The notes under the pieces are model-generated. The model was given only the letters and a program-made list of their open reading frames with translations, was not told the origin of the DNA and did no database searches. The translations under genes were made by a program, and so were the position numbers. From Bacteroidota bacterium (GTDB lineage: Bacteria; Bacteroidota; Bacteroidia; Chitinophagales; Saprospiraceae), in NCBI GenBank assembly GCA_029573365.1, contig JAKQGD010000219.1, forward strand, positions 1 to 7,791: 7,791 bases of DNA. The letters run 5' to 3'. Numbering within the stretch: the first letter of the stretch is position 1; every line of letters starts with the position of its first letter. Of this stretch, positions 1-6,275 are shown one piece after another.

Positions 1-28
1 GCCGTGGGTTCAAGTCCCATTAGCCTCC
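1..28 (+). tRNA. tRNA-His, 3' end only (5' part outside the window)
   Basis: Only the T arm and the 3' acceptor strand are present. The T stem-loop reads GTGGG-TTCAAGT-CCCAT (4-20) and folds as five pairs with a canonical T loop. The acceptor strand TAGCCTC (21-27) is followed by C at the discriminator position (28). A C73 discriminator is the hallmark of bacterial tRNA-His, where it pairs with the extra G-1, and the stretch closely matches the 3' end of E. coli tRNA-His as I remember it. The CCA tail is not encoded (the next bases are CT), as is usual in Bacteroidota. The anticodon lies outside the window, so the identity rests on C73 and the arm sequence. Confidence 0.85.
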
Positions 29-36
29 CTTCCTAT

Positions 37-67
37 AAAAACGGCACTTTTGGTGCCGTTTTTTTTT
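37..67 (+). terminator. Rho-independent terminator after tRNA-His
   Basis: The arms AACGGCAC (40-47) and GTGCCGTT (53-60) pair perfectly around a 5-nt loop, and further A-T pairs are possible outward. A run of nine T (59-67) follows directly, giving the classic GC stem plus U-tract. It ends the tRNA transcript about 12 nt after the tRNA body. It also makes a translation start at the TTG of position 66 impossible for the next gene, because that codon lies in the U-tract. Confidence 0.93.
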
Positions 68-86
68 GGTCCATGCCAGAATCTAC

Positions 87-109
87 CTTACAAAGTGTAG
101 CTTTGTAAG
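87..109 (+). promoter_or_regulatory. -7 promoter box TAGCTTTG inside a 9-bp inverted repeat
   Basis: TAGCTTTG (98-105) fits the Bacteroidetes -7 consensus TAnnTTTG exactly and lies 20 nt before the ATG at 126, which would give a short leader. I see no TTG-type -33 element at the expected 19-21 nt spacing. The box is embedded in a perfect inverted repeat, CTTACAAAG (87-95) and CTTTGTAAG (101-109), with a 5-nt centre. It has no T-run, so it is not an intrinsic terminator. It may be an operator over the promoter or may be coincidental. Confidence 0.55.
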
Positions 110-125
110 ATACAAATCATCGTTT

Positions 126-1880
126 ATGTCTTTCAGCCGGATAGCTCTGTATTTTTCGTGCCTTCTGATGGCATTGATTGCTTTTTTTTATTACCCCAAA
201 TGGAAAATTGACGGCTCAGAAGGAACCATTAGCTGGGATGTTTCAGGATATTACTGGTACCTGCCTGCTACTTTTATCTACAAAGACCTCAGAAAACTGG
301 AATTTTCAGACCAAATAAGAGAAAAATACCGCCCAACGCCTTACAATGTCCAATCCTTTGCCCATAAAAATGGCAATCAGGTCCTGAAGTACAGCAGTGG
401 CCTCTCGGTGCTTATGATTCCTGGGTTTGTGTTGGGTCATGTATCCGCAGGAATTCTGGATTATCCACAAGATGGGTTTTCCCGGCCTTACCAATTTGGT
501 GTTTTTCTGTGGGGTCTGTTGTTTTCTATTGCCGGACTCTTTGTACTCCGGTCCGTATTGCTGAGATATTTCAGTGATGTAGCTACAGGTCTGACTATTG
601 TCCTCATCTGTTTTGCCACCAACTTTACAGAGTATGGCTTTATCACCAATGCAATGTCACACAATTTTCTTTTTACCCTGTATGCTGTATTGTTGTGGCT
701 CATCATACGCTTTTATGATAAACCGGGATTCATGTATGCAGCAGGTATCGGACTCACTACTGGTTTGATGGCCCTTACGAGGCCGACAGAAATAGTGGCA
801 GTTTTATTGCCCGTTACATTTGGCATGGCTTTGGGGTGGACACCCGTAAAGGACCGACTTGTCTGGCTTTTTTCACAATATGAAAAAGTAGTGGTTGCAG
901 TGGTGATGACTCTGGGCATAGGCATGATACAGCTTTTTTACTGGAAAGCAGTCTCCGGTGACTGGATTGTGTACAGCTATGAGGACCAGGGATTCAGCTG
1001 GTTTAAGCCACATATTTACAGTTGTTTGTTTAGCGGCAGGGCAGGTTGGCTCATATATACGCCTGTGATGGTTCTCAGCCTGGCCGGGTTTTACACATTG
1101 TACAAAAATCATAAAGAACTTTTTCCAGGAATTTTCCTTTTTTCTATGTTGTTTTTTTACATCACCTTTGCCTGGGACATATGGTGGTATGGAGGCAGCG
1201 TAAGCCAGAGAGCACTGGTACAGATATATCCAGTACTGGCAATTCCTTTCGCTTCATTTCTGGATGCCACTTTCAGAAAAAAGGTATGGGTTATATTCCT
1301 GGCAGTTTTTGGTTTGTTTTGTGTGTATTATAATCTCTGGATGACTCACCATAGCCACCGTGGGGGGTTGTATTACGCCGGCGATATGACCTCACAATAC
1401 CTTAAAGCTGTGATGCTCAGAGACAGCGAACCTCCTGAAGTCAAAAAGCTGCTTGATGCACGAAAGATTTATAAAGGCGAAATAAAAAATCCCACTGTGC
1501 TGATATCCGCCGGCGATACCATCACCGGTTTGAGCCCCACATGTGTTAAGGATACCGTCCAATACAGTGCTGTGAGGAGTTTAAAACTGCCGGCAGACAA
1601 TGGCTGGTTAAGAGCGGAAGCCGTATTCTTTACTTCTGAAAAAGAGTGGGACCAATGGAGTATGACCCAGCTTACGCTGAAATTTTATAAACAGGGTAAG
1701 GAAATCAGCAGTGATATACTAAGGGTACAAAGACATCTGGAACCCAATGTCAGGACCAGATTGTGGCTTGATGCCAAATTAAGGAAAAATCCTGATGAAG
1801 TGAGCGTTTTCCTATGGAACAGTGATGGCAAAAAAACAGTCTGCATGGACAGCCTGAGCCTTATGTACCATGTTGACTGA
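126..1880 (+). CDS. Polytopic membrane protein, probable GT-C type glycosyltransferase
   Basis: This is a 584-residue protein counted from the ATG at 126. The open frame reaches back to a TTG at 66, but that codon is in the tRNA terminator, so 126 is the credible start; it follows a -7 box by 20 nt. Residues 5-23 form a first membrane helix. A large polar loop (24-90) carries acidic residues E32 and D38 in a WDVSGYYWYLPA context, where GT-C enzymes place their catalytic acid after helix 1. About ten further hydrophobic segments follow (roughly 92-111, 123-145, 152-168, 178-195, 202-238 as two, 254-273, 306-325, 332-350, 366-404 as two), with a TRPTE loop at 218-222 typical of mannosyltransferase-like proteins. 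Residues 430-584 are a soluble, probably periplasmic, strand-rich domain. GT-C enzymes transfer sugars from polyprenyl-phosphate donors outside the inner membrane. Donor and acceptor here are unknown, and no glycan genes adjoin. Membrane topology is secure; enzyme activity is inferred. Confidence 0.75.
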   Translation: MSFSRIALYFSCLLMALIAFFYYPKWKIDGSEGTISWDVSGYYWYLPATFIYKDLRKLEFSDQIREKYRPTPYNVQSFAHKNGNQVLKYSSGLSVLMIPGFVLGHVSAGILDYPQDGFSRPYQFGVFLWGLLFSIAGLFVLRSVLLRYFSDVATGLTIVLICFATNFTEYGFITNAMSHNFLFTLYAVLLWLIIRFYDKPGFMYAAGIGLTTGLMALTRPTEIVAVLLPVTFGMALGWTPVKDRLVWLFSQYEKVVVAVVMTLGIGMIQLFYWKAVSGDWIVYSYEDQGFSWFKPHIYSCLFSGRAGWLIYTPVMVLSLAGFYTLYKNHKELFPGIFLFSMLFFYITFAWDIWWYGGSVSQRALVQIYPVLAIPFASFLDATFRKKVWVIFLAVFGLFCVYYNLWMTHHSHRGGLYYAGDMTSQYLKAVMLRDSEPPEVKKLLDARKIYKGEIKNPTVLISAGDTITGLSPTCVKDTVQYSAVRSLKLPADNGWLRAEAVFFTSEKEWDQWSMTQLTLKFYKQGKEISSDILRVQRHLEPNVRTRLWLDAKLRKNPDEVSVFLWNSDGKKTVCMDSLSLMYHVD

Positions 1881-1891
1881 CAGGTAATTTT

Positions 1892-2101
1892 TCAAACAGA
1901 TGCTGCGACCTCCGGGGGATAGCCTGCGGCAGCAAGCCTCTTAAATACTTCATCTCTCACGGACACATCATCACCGTCTATGTGTACCATGCCGGTTTCC
2001 AGGTTTACTTCCACGCCTGCTGTACCCTCAACTCCAGATATTACAACTTTTACAGCTGATACACAGCCCTCGCACTTCATCCTGGTAACTTTAAAATCCA
2101 T
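1892..2101 (-). CDS. Small heavy-metal-associated (HMA) domain protein, CopZ-like
   Basis: This 69-residue protein is essentially one HMA ferredoxin-like fold. The metal-binding loop MKCEGC (residues 8-13) supplies Cys10 and Cys13, the pair that binds Cu(I) or another soft metal in Atx1/CopZ chaperones and in the N-terminal domains of P1B ATPases. The rest fits the family: a helix with SAVKVVISGVEG, then VEVNLETGMVHIDGD, and GYPPE near the C terminus, where these proteins usually have a GY or GF turn. It has no signal peptide and should be cytosolic. It is read towards the convergent membrane-protein gene, with 11 nt between the stop codons. It lies about 120 nt downstream of rplT, beyond a terminator, so it probably has its own promoter, which I could not identify (TAGATTTT at 2117-2124 is only a near match). 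No copper ATPase or metal regulator is nearby, so metal specificity is open. Confidence 0.85.
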   Translation of the reverse strand: MDFKVTRMKCEGCVSAVKVVISGVEGTAGVEVNLETGMVHIDGDDVSVRDEVFKRLAAAGYPPEVAASV

Positions 2102-2160
2102 TTTAATTATTTTTAAAAAATCTATAAAAAGAACAAGAAGGAGGGCAGTTTAGTTTTTTT

Positions 2161-2196
2161 AATAAAAAAAGGGAGACAAGATGCACCTGCCTCCCT
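2161..2196 (-). terminator. Rho-independent terminator of the infC-rpmI-rplT operon
   Basis: Read on the minus strand, AGGGAGGCA and TGTCTCCCT (positions 2196-2188 and 2178-2170) form a 9-bp stem with one G-U pair and a 9-nt loop. A run of seven or more T follows at once (2170-2164, then ATT). It lies 25 nt after the rplT stop codon and separates the operon from the HMA gene. Confidence 0.93.
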
Positions 2197-2221
2197 AATC
2201 TCTCATTCGGGTTTTACTTAA

Positions 2222-2566
2222 TTATTTTACGGCATCCACCACAGCTTTAAAAGCCTGTGGGTGATTCATGGCCAGGTCAGCAAGGACCTTCCTGTTGAGG
2301 CCTACCTCCTTTTGGTTAAGGGCATGTATAAACCTTGAGTAAGAAAGGCCATACATCCTTACGGCTGCATTGATCCTGGCTATCCACAGCCTTCTAAAGG
2401 CTCTCTTCTTGTTCCTACGGTCACGGAATGCATATTGCATACCTTTCTCGAGTGAATTTACAGCTACCGTATACACTTTGCTTCTGGCTCCAAAGTACCC
2501 TCTGGCAGCTTTCAGGATTTTTTTTCGTCGGGCTCTTGAAGCCACTGCGTTGACTGATCTAGGCAT
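2222..2566 (-). CDS. rplT: 50S ribosomal protein L20 (bL20)
   Basis: This 114-residue protein is close to the usual length of about 115-118. The start is MPRSVNAVASRARRKKILKAARGYFG, the arginine- and lysine-rich N-terminal extension that threads through 23S rRNA and is needed early in 50S assembly. It is followed by the conserved RDRRNKKRAFRRLWIARINAA (residues 48-68) and the globular C-terminal part with YSRFIHALNQKEVGLNRKVLADLA. It is the last gene of infC-rpmI-rplT, 81 nt after rpmI and just before a strong terminator. L20 is the repressor of this operon in E. coli and B. subtilis, acting on the mRNA. Whether it does so here is unknown, but a hairpin precedes the gene. Confidence 0.98.
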   Translation of the reverse strand: MPRSVNAVASRARRKKILKAARGYFGARSKVYTVAVNSLEKGMQYAFRDRRNKKRAFRRLWIARINAAVRMYGLSYSRFIHALNQKEVGLNRKVLADLAMNHPQAFKAVVDAVK

Positions 2567-2585
2567 AATTATTTGGTTTTAGTGC

Positions 2586-2623
2586 GATACAGGGATCTTT
2601 TGTGGATTCTTTGGTCCTGTACC
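2586..2623 (-). promoter_or_regulatory. Intercistronic RNA hairpin between rpmI and rplT
   Basis: On the minus strand GGTACAGG (2623-2616) can pair with CCTGTATC (2593-2586) over 8 bp with one G-U, closing a 22-nt loop. It ends 20 nt before the rplT start codon and has no U-tract behind it, so it is not a terminator. It may be a translation control element or an RNA processing site. The long loop makes it a modest prediction. Confidence 0.35.
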
Positions 2624-2647
2624 CTCGTTAAAAAATCGAAATACAAA

Positions 2648-2842
2648 TTAAATACAAAGCAGTTTCTTGACTCTTGCGTAATCTGCATCGCTAACCAACG
2701 CAGAACCCAGAAGCCTTGTCTTGGCCTTGTTTGACTTTTTCCTCATCAAGTGCCTGGCATTGGCTTGAAATCTTTTCAGCTTGCCTGTGCCTGTAACGGT
2801 GAATCGCTTCTTGGCACTTGAGTGTGTCTTCATCTTTGGCAT
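2648..2842 (-). CDS. rpmI: 50S ribosomal protein L35 (bL35)
   Basis: This 64-residue protein has the family's usual length of about 64-66. It begins MPKMKTHSSAKKRFTVTGTGKLKR, the strongly conserved bL35 signature, and continues RHLMRKKSNKAKTRLLG. It is a small, very basic protein that binds 23S rRNA in the large subunit. It sits between infC (109 nt upstream) and rplT (81 nt downstream), the order conserved across bacteria. A near-consensus Bacteroidetes promoter lies just upstream (-7 box at 2864-2871), so rpmI and rplT can probably be made independently of infC. An overlapping frame opening at 2882 is only a shadow. Confidence 0.98.
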   Translation of the reverse strand: MPKMKTHSSAKKRFTVTGTGKLKRFQANARHLMRKKSNKAKTRLLGSALVSDADYARVKKLLCI

Positions 2843-2863
2843 AACATATTTTATTTAGGGCTG

Positions 2864-2896
2864 CAAAGATAATACCACCCAAGCATTCTTCAAAAA
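2864..2896 (-). promoter_or_regulatory. Internal promoter for rpmI-rplT
   Basis: Read on the minus strand, TTTTTG (2896-2891), a 19-nt spacer and TATCTTTG (2871-2864) match the Bacteroidetes primary-sigma consensus TTTG / 19-21 nt / TAnnTTTG. The box ends 22 nt before the rpmI ATG. The 12 bases TATCTTTGCAGC differ at one base from the infC box TATATTTGCAGC. This is a consensus match only; no transcription data are available. Confidence 0.75.
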
Positions 2897-2951
2897 TAAT
2901 TGACCTATAAAATTTTGGCGAAAGCCCAATACTTACTAAAAGAGCTAAAAG

Positions 2952-3539
2952 TTATTTCTTCTTTTTGGGCGAAATCATGACAAACATCCTTTTGCCTTCC
3001 AGTTTTGGCAATTCTTCGGCAGCTCCGTACTCTTCCAGCTGCTTGATAAATCTTAGCAGAATGAGTTCTCCGCGGTCCTTAAAGACTATGGCACGACCTT
3101 TAAACTGGACGTAGGCCTTGATCTTGTCGCCGTCTTCAAGAAATTTTACGGCATGCTTTACCTTAAAGTCAAAGTCGTGGTCGTCAGTATTGGGTCCAAA
3201 CCTTATTTCCTTGACCACAGTTTTAGCTATCTTGGCTTTGAGTTCTTTTTCCTTCTTTTTGCGGTCGTACAGGAATTTTTTATAGTCAATGATTTTGCAT
3301 ACCGGAGGATCGGCATTTGGACTTATCTCGACAAGATCCATCTCGAGATCATTGGCCCACTGCTGCACCTGATAGGTGTTGTACACTCCAGTTTCTATGG
3401 GTCTTTTTGCTACTTCGCTGACTTCTTCAAAATTTTCGCCCACCAGCCTTATGCGTGGTGCGGTGATGTCCCTGTTTATCTTGTAATTGTACTTGTCATT
3501 CTGTACTCGGGGAATGGGTTGAACTCTACCTTTTGCCAA
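2952..3539 (-). CDS. infC: Translation initiation factor IF-3
   Basis: IF3 binds the 30S subunit, blocks premature joining of 50S and proofreads the start codon and initiator tRNA. The N domain carries YKINRDITAPRIRLVGEN. The signature DLVEISPNADPPVCKIIDYKKF lies at about residues 68-89, then a lysine-rich linker helix (about 93-106) and the C domain KEIRFGPNTDDHDFDFKVKHAVKFLEDGDKIKA. The C terminus is ISPKKKK. I place the start at a TTG (3537-3539), giving 195 residues. The open frame reaches an ATG at 3596, but that would read through a -7 promoter box and add an unconserved, hydrophobic MFNALFFIFAALHNK segment. An ATT at 3513-3515 is another candidate, since infC uses AUU in E. coli. An extra segment of roughly ten residues (EEVSEVAKRPIE, about 38-49) separates the first conserved block from GVY, compared with the family as I know it. 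First gene of the IF3-L35-L20 operon. Confidence 0.96.
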   Translation of the reverse strand: MAKGRVQPIPRVQNDKYNYKINRDITAPRIRLVGENFEEVSEVAKRPIETGVYNTYQVQQWANDLEMDLVEISPNADPPVCKIIDYKKFLYDRKKKEKELKAKIAKTVVKEIRFGPNTDDHDFDFKVKHAVKFLEDGDKIKAYVQFKGRAIVFKDRGELILLRFIKQLEEYGAAEELPKLEGKRMFVMISPKKKK

Positions 3540-3568
3540 ACGTTTTTCGTTTTTGTTATGTAATGCTG

Positions 3569-3576
3569 CAAATATA
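3569..3576 (-). promoter_or_regulatory. -7 promoter box of infC
   Basis: TATATTTG on the minus strand fits TAnnTTTG exactly and is followed by CAGC, as at the rpmI promoter. It ends 29 nt before the preferred TTG start; the leader between them is A-rich, as is common for Bacteroidetes start sites. No clear TTG -33 element is seen at 19-21 nt. The upstream ATG at 3594-3596 lies before this box, so it would not be in a transcript started here. Confidence 0.6.
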
Positions 3577-3616
3577 AAGAAAAGTGCATTAAACATTATG
3601 TCTATGCACTTTTCTT
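3577..3616 (-). terminator. 13-bp inverted repeat between clpC and infC: probable clpC terminator or operator
   Basis: AAGAAAAGTGCAT and ATGCACTTTTCTT (3577-3589 and 3604-3616) are perfect inverse complements around a 14-nt spacer. The repeat begins 19 nt after the clpC stop. On the clpC transcript it forms an A-rich 5' arm and a U-rich 3' arm ending in CUUUUCUU then UAUAUUU, which is compatible with a weak intrinsic terminator. It also directly abuts the infC -7 box at 3569-3576, covering the spacer of that promoter, so a protein-binding operator is an equally fair reading. Confidence 0.55.
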
Positions 3617-3634
3617 AATATTTATTTTAGAATT

Positions 3635-6181
3635 TTACTTGATATCCTCATGTGTACTGGCGACAGTATAAGGACTAATTTTGAGGCCTTCTTTTTCCTC
3701 AGTGAGGTCTGCCATAAGCTTGGTTCCCTTATCGGGATTCTCGCTCAGGATGTATTCCGCCAGCGGATCTTCTACGTATTTCTGAATGGCCCTGTTGAGT
3801 GGCCTGGCACCAAACTGTGGATCAAAGCCTTTTTCGGCGACAAAGTTTTTAGCCTCCTCGGTGAGTATGAGTTCATACTCGAGGTTGTTCATCCGCTTGA
3901 AAAGATGCTTAAGATTGATGTCAATAATCTTAAAGATGTCTTCTTTTTCGAGGCTGTTAAAAATAACAACATCGTCAATCCTGTTAAGAAATTCGGGAGA
4001 GAATGTCTTCTTTAGTGCCCCCTGAATAATGGATTTGACGTTTTCGTCGCTATTTTCCATTCTGGAAGAAGTGGCAAATCCCAGACCCTGACCGAAATCT
4101 TTGAGTTGTCTGACCCCGATGTTTGAGGTCATAATAATCAGGGTATTCTTAAAGTCGACCTTGCGTCCCAATCCGTCGGTGAGCTGACCGTCGTCGAGCA
4201 CCTGAAGGAGGATGTTGTATACATCCGGGTGGGCTTTTTCTATTTCGTCAAGCAGTATGACGGAATACGGCTTCCTTCTTACTTTTTCTGTAAGTTGGCC
4301 GCCTTCTTCGTAACCTACATATCCCGGAGGGGCACCTATGAGCCTGGAGACACTGAATTTCTCCATATATTCGGACATATCTATTCTGACAAGGGCTTCT
4401 TCGGAGTCAAACATATACCGTGCAAGGGCCTTGGCAAGCTCGGTTTTTCCCACACCGGTTGGGCCCAGGAAAATAAACGAGCCTATAGGTTTGCTGGGAT
4501 CCTTGAGACCTACCCGGTTACGCTGTATAGCCTTTGTCACTTTGGTGATGGCCTCGTCCTGGCCTATGATCATACCTTCCAGGTCCTGTGTCATCTTTAC
4601 AAGTTTGTTAGACTCGCTTTGTGCCACCCTTCTCACCGGAATACCGGTCATCATGGATACCACCTCGGCTATATCGTCTTCATTGACGGGAAATTTGCGG
4701 GACTTTGACTCTTCTTCCCATTCCTCCTTGTTTTGCTCCAGTTTGCGGAGCAGTTTGGATTCCTGGTCGCGGAGATCAGCGGCCTTTTCATATTGCTGAC
4801 TTTTGACAGCCAAGTTTTTTTGCTCTTTAACGGTTTCTATTTCCTTTTCGAGATCCTCGATGTATTTAGGTACATGGATGTTTTTAAGGTGGGTCCTTGC
4901 ACCGACTTCGTCCATGACGTCTATGGCTTTATCCGGAAAAAACCGGTCAGAAATATATCTTTCGCTCAGCTTTACACAAGCCAGAACCGCATCGTCAGAA
5001 TAGGTGACATTATGAAAGTCCTCGTATTTGCTCTTAATATTTTGAAGAATGTGAACGGTCTCCTCTGCAGATGGCGGATCGACCATGACCTTCTGAAATC
5101 TTCTGTCCAGTGCACCATCCTTTTCGATATACTGTCTGTATTCATCAAGCGTGGATGCTCCGATGCACTGAAGCTCACCACGTGCCAGTGCCGGTTTAAA
5201 AATATTGGAAGCATCCAGAGAACCGGTGGCACCACCCGCACCTACTATGGTGTGTATTTCGTCAATAAAAAGAATGATGTCCCTTGCTTTTTCAAGCTCG
5301 GTCATGATTGCCTTCATCCTTTCTTCAAACTGTCCTCTGTATTTGGTCCCTGCTACAAGAGCTGCAAGGTCAAGCATGACGACACGTTTGTTAAACAGGG
5401 TCCTCGACACTTTTCTCTGTACGATCCTGAGTGCCAGACCTTCGACTATGGCCGTCTTACCTACTCCCGGTTCGCCTATGAGGATGGGATTGTTTTTCTT
5501 TCTTCTCGAAAGTATCTGCGACACCCGTTCGATCTCGGTTTCTCTGCCGATGATGGGGTCAAGCTTGCCTTCCTCTGCCAGACGTGAAACATCCCTGCCG
5601 AAGTTGTCAAGCACCGGAGTCCTTGATTTGCTGTTGGACTTTTTCATTGATCCAAAATCGCCTCCTTCGTCATCGTCAGGGGCATCAGAATCAGAAGCTG
5701 TCTGAGAAGTAAAGTCAGGGGCATTGGGGTCCAGTTCCTGTCTTACATACTCCATCTCAGTCCTGAAGGCTTCATAATCCACATTAAAATCATGGAGAAT
5801 TTTATTGGCTGTGTTGTCTTCATGTTTTAAAATGGACAACATCAGGTGTTCCGGCTTTATCTCTTCGCTTCTGTATACTTTGGCTTCGAGTGAAGTCACC
5901 TTAAGCACCTTTTCTGCATGCTTGTTTAGTGGAATGCTGCCAAAGTTATAACCCAACTCTTCTTCATGCCGGGGAGCATGTGTTTTTTCTATTTTGTTTT
6001 TAAGTTCATCAAGGTCTACCTCCAGCGAATCCAATACCTTGACAGGCAGGCTTTCCCTTTCGTGTAACATTCCCAGGAGGAAATGCTCTGTACCTATATA
6101 GTCATGCCCGAGGCGAATGGCCTCCTCTCTGCTCAACTGGATGATCTTTTTGACCTTTGCGGAAAACTTTCGGTTATTCAT
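3635..6181 (-). CDS. clpC: ATP-dependent Clp protease ATP-binding subunit ClpC
   Basis: This 848-residue AAA+ unfoldase feeds proteins to the ClpP peptidase in the cytosol. The Clp N domain covers about 1-150 and contains two repeats (SREEAIRLGHDYIGTEHFLLGML; HAEKVLKVTSLEAKVYRSEEIKPEHLMLSIL). An acidic, low-complexity linker follows (151-187). AAA1 has Walker A GEPGVGKT (236-243), Walker B FIDE (305-308) and LDRRF (358-362). The middle domain is a coiled coil with a UVR-like motif (about 455-485), which marks ClpC rather than ClpA or the longer ClpB. AAA2 has Walker A GPTGVGKT (573-580), Walker B LLDEIEKAHPD (643-653), TSNIG (685-689), FLNRID (731-736) and sensor-2 GARPLNR (791-797). LGF at 700-702 fits the ClpP-docking tripeptide, so a ClpP partner is expected elsewhere. 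All catalytic motifs are intact. The start MNNRKFSAKVKKIIQLS is the normal N terminus. It is followed by infC in the same direction but separated by an inverted repeat. Confidence 0.97.
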   Translation of the reverse strand: MNNRKFSAKVKKIIQLSREEAIRLGHDYIGTEHFLLGMLHERESLPVKVLDSLEVDLDELKNKIEKTHAPRHEEELGYNFGSIPLNKHAEKVLKVTSLEAKVYRSEEIKPEHLMLSILKHEDNTANKILHDFNVDYEAFRTEMEYVRQELDPNAPDFTSQTASDSDAPDDDEGGDFGSMKKSNSKSRTPVLDNFGRDVSRLAEEGKLDPIIGRETEIERVSQILSRRKKNNPILIGEPGVGKTAIVEGLALRIVQRKVSRTLFNKRVVMLDLAALVAGTKYRGQFEERMKAIMTELEKARDIILFIDEIHTIVGAGGATGSLDASNIFKPALARGELQCIGASTLDEYRQYIEKDGALDRRFQKVMVDPPSAEETVHILQNIKSKYEDFHNVTYSDDAVLACVKLSERYISDRFFPDKAIDVMDEVGARTHLKNIHVPKYIEDLEKEIETVKEQKNLAVKSQQYEKAADLRDQESKLLRKLEQNKEEWEEESKSRKFPVNEDDIAEVVSMMTGIPVRRVAQSESNKLVKMTQDLEGMIIGQDEAITKVTKAIQRNRVGLKDPSKPIGSFIFLGPTGVGKTELAKALARYMFDSEEALVRIDMSEYMEKFSVSRLIGAPPGYVGYEEGGQLTEKVRRKPYSVILLDEIEKAHPDVYNILLQVLDDGQLTDGLGRKVDFKNTLIIMTSNIGVRQLKDFGQGLGFATSSRMENSDENVKSIIQGALKKTFSPEFLNRIDDVVIFNSLEKEDIFKIIDINLKHLFKRMNNLEYELILTEEAKNFVAEKGFDPQFGARPLNRAIQKYVEDPLAEYILSENPDKGTKLMADLTEEKEGLKISPYTVASTHEDIK

Positions 6182-6275
6182 CTAACTTGCTTGTACTGTT
6201 TCAAAATTTTCTGCTTCCTGCATACACAACTTCACTTAACGCTTTAACAATGAATACAGGAACGAAGTTCTATAT

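Noticed and set aside
66..125. TTG-initiated 20-residue N-terminal extension of the membrane protein
   Set aside because: The TTG is inside the U-tract of the tRNA terminator and upstream of the likely transcription start; the extension has no protein character, while the ATG at 126 is followed directly by a normal membrane helix.
1909..1936. TGCTGC...GCAGCA repeat within the HMA gene as a terminator for the convergent genes
   Set aside because: Six-bp arms with a long loop inside coding sequence, encoded by Ala-rich codons, and no T-run on either strand.
2691..2882. 63-codon minus-strand frame overlapping rpmI in another frame
   Set aside because: Its start lies upstream of the rpmI -7 box and its sequence is an out-of-frame reading of L35.
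3153..3563. 136-codon plus-strand frame opposite infC
   Set aside because: Shadow of the conserved IF3 gene; its composition is that of an antisense translation with many Phe, Val and Tyr and no family likeness.
4733..5587. 284-codon open frame on the plus strand opposite clpC
   Set aside because: It lies entirely within clpC, has no recognisable domain, is rich in Cys/Phe/Arg runs typical of antisense frames, and clpC itself is intact with all motifs.
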